In this document: positions 63,091-64,000 of the stretch, one piece after another
Layout of the letters: each line of letters opens with the position of its first letter
Position numbering within the stretch: position 1 is the first letter of the stretch
Notes under the pieces: generated by a model
Seen by the model: the letters and a program-made list of their open reading frames with translations, nothing else
Told to the model about the DNA's origin: nothing
Databases searched by the model: none
Program-made: the position numbers and the translations under genes
Assembly: GCF_932274485.2 (NCBI RefSeq)
Contig: NC_065882.2
Coordinates: 37,418,593-37,482,592, forward strand
From: Patella vulgata
Taxonomy: Eukaryota > Mollusca > Gastropoda > Patellidae
DNA length: 64,000 nt
Direction of reading: 5' to 3'

Positions 63091-63930
63091 ACATTGAAAA
63101 AAAACGACGAAAGGCAGGTGACAAGAACAAACGACTTGAACGAATGAAGGTATCAACGTGAAAAGTTGCTCGCCGGAATTTAGTACTCATGGTACCGTTG
63201 GTTCCTGTGTAGCGCATGCGCGAAATCAAAACCAGCTAAACTCGAAAACAACCTTGTCGGCACGGAAAACATCAAAGGAGAAATTCGAATTTTTGAAATA
63301 TTCAAATACCAAATATTCGACCATGATCCAGGCTATCCTGAAATGTAATAATTTCGGTAATAGGAGACACATTCTCTAAGTCACGACCAATTGTGTATGT
63401 TTTCAAGCCCATTAATGTGGATTTTTCACTATTTTTCATTTTCAATTCGAAATGGCGTCCATCAGTTGACCTAAATCAAAATGCTACTGCCTACATTTTA
63501 TGGGCTTTCCTTCAAGGATTTGGAAAATATAACCCCCTTGTCTGTAAGTAAAATATCAAAAAAGCCTTAGCGATATTTCACATTTCAAGATGGTGGCACT
63601 TCCGGTTTGGGCTACAAACTCCTTTTTTTGTGTACGAATCAGTAGTGTCTTAACTAGTAAAGAAATACAATTTCAAGGCAATCGGACCTATATTTCGTCG
63701 ATTTTTTTAAAACTTTGATCGTTAATTTCATCAAGGGGAGATAATAAGAAAATTTCTAATGACATTTTTCAAGTTGTATCTGTAAGATCTACTTACTTAC
63801 TGAATTTCATGAAAATCGTGCAACTATTAAAGAAGTTGTCAAGTTGATTTTAACTTCCGGTTCGAAATCACAGTTAGATTCTGAGATATAAGATTTGCAG
63901 GAAAAACACACAAAAAAAAAATAATAATAA

Positions 63931-64000
63931 CTAGATCTGCATAGCAGATATGAAAGCTTTCATATTAACTGCAAAGGGGTTTATTAGAATCTACTGAAAC
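63931..64000 (+). repeat. Class D repeat module head (cut by window end)
   Basis: CTAGATCTGCATAGCAGA, a palindrome around GAAAGCTTTC, then AACTGCAAAGGGG, as at 22994. Confidence 0.85.

Larger units (their letters stand above)
59559..63930 (+). repeat. Class D repeat module, long 350-bp array
   Basis: Close sister of 55238-59558, sharing the private 5' interior (59640-61330). It lacks the roughly 470-bp piece and the reversed tRNA-SINE, and has five 350-bp units instead of two. The class D 3' third has a deletion that joins AACTTCCGGTTCGAAATCACAG to TTAGATTCTGAGATATAAG. It ends in (TAA)n. Confidence 0.78.

Noticed and set aside
14884-63229. Recurring minus-strand ORF in 350-bp units (around EFRRDTGTDCPKTMKFGH)
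   Set aside because: It recurs because the DNA unit recurs. Ends shift with the length of A/T runs, differences between copies often change the residue, and no start or domain is constant.
1-64000. LTR or virus-like elements
   Set aside because: No long terminal repeats flanking coding parts and no capsid, envelope, integrase or reverse transcriptase motifs were seen in any frame.

Overview
This 64 kb, AT-rich window is eukaryotic, most likely from a marine invertebrate and probably a mollusc. The evidence is several tRNA-derived SINEs with A and B boxes and long conserved cores, (CT)n and (TAA)n microsatellites, and one Tc1-like DNA transposon. I see no intact host protein gene, no rRNA gene, no functional tRNA gene, no CRISPR array and no LTR or virus-like element. 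Nearly all short ORFs are chance readings of AT-rich repeats.

Most of the window is an ordered, head-to-tail array of long non-coding repeat modules of about 1.7 to 4.8 kb, all on the + strand. Each starts with CTAGA followed by a small hairpin (CCTGC..GCAG, ACTGC..GCAGT, TCTGC..GCAGA, ATTGC..GCAAT or CTTGC..GCAAG). Each ends in an A-rich or (TAA)n tract, and the next CTAGA follows within a few bases. I name four classes A to D by their heads and tails. The order is: A (1-4775), B (4776-10548, one with an A tail), C (10549-13178), D (13179-27762, four units, one lacking a normal head), A interrupted by about 4.7 kb of other DNA (27763-36566), A/B/A chimera (36567-38292), A (38293-40665), C (40666-52792, three units), A (52793-55237), D (55238-64000).

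The classes share a framework: a GGCTA..ACGATA-like block, a CACCCATTTTT block, ACTTCCGGT, then AAGTTTCAGAAA-ATC, and near the tail CCACCACCC and GAGAAATAGG. At several boundaries short stand-alone hairpin units follow the tail. In all six cases the first hairpin carries a stem code matching the class of the module before it. I infer a family of non-autonomous elements that target their own TAA tails. That mechanism is not shown by the sequence; the array, orientation and hairpins are.

Secondary elements sit inside the modules. A SINE occupies the same place in the class C modules, a Tc1-like transposon (49387-50909, perfect 34-bp inverted repeats, one frameshift in the transposase) is inserted next to one SINE, a MITE-like element lies at 42777-43575, and class D carries tandem arrays with periods near 350 and 150 bp. 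The only long unlike stretch is 28791-33470, which holds SINE pieces and a 280-bp exact-looking duplication.
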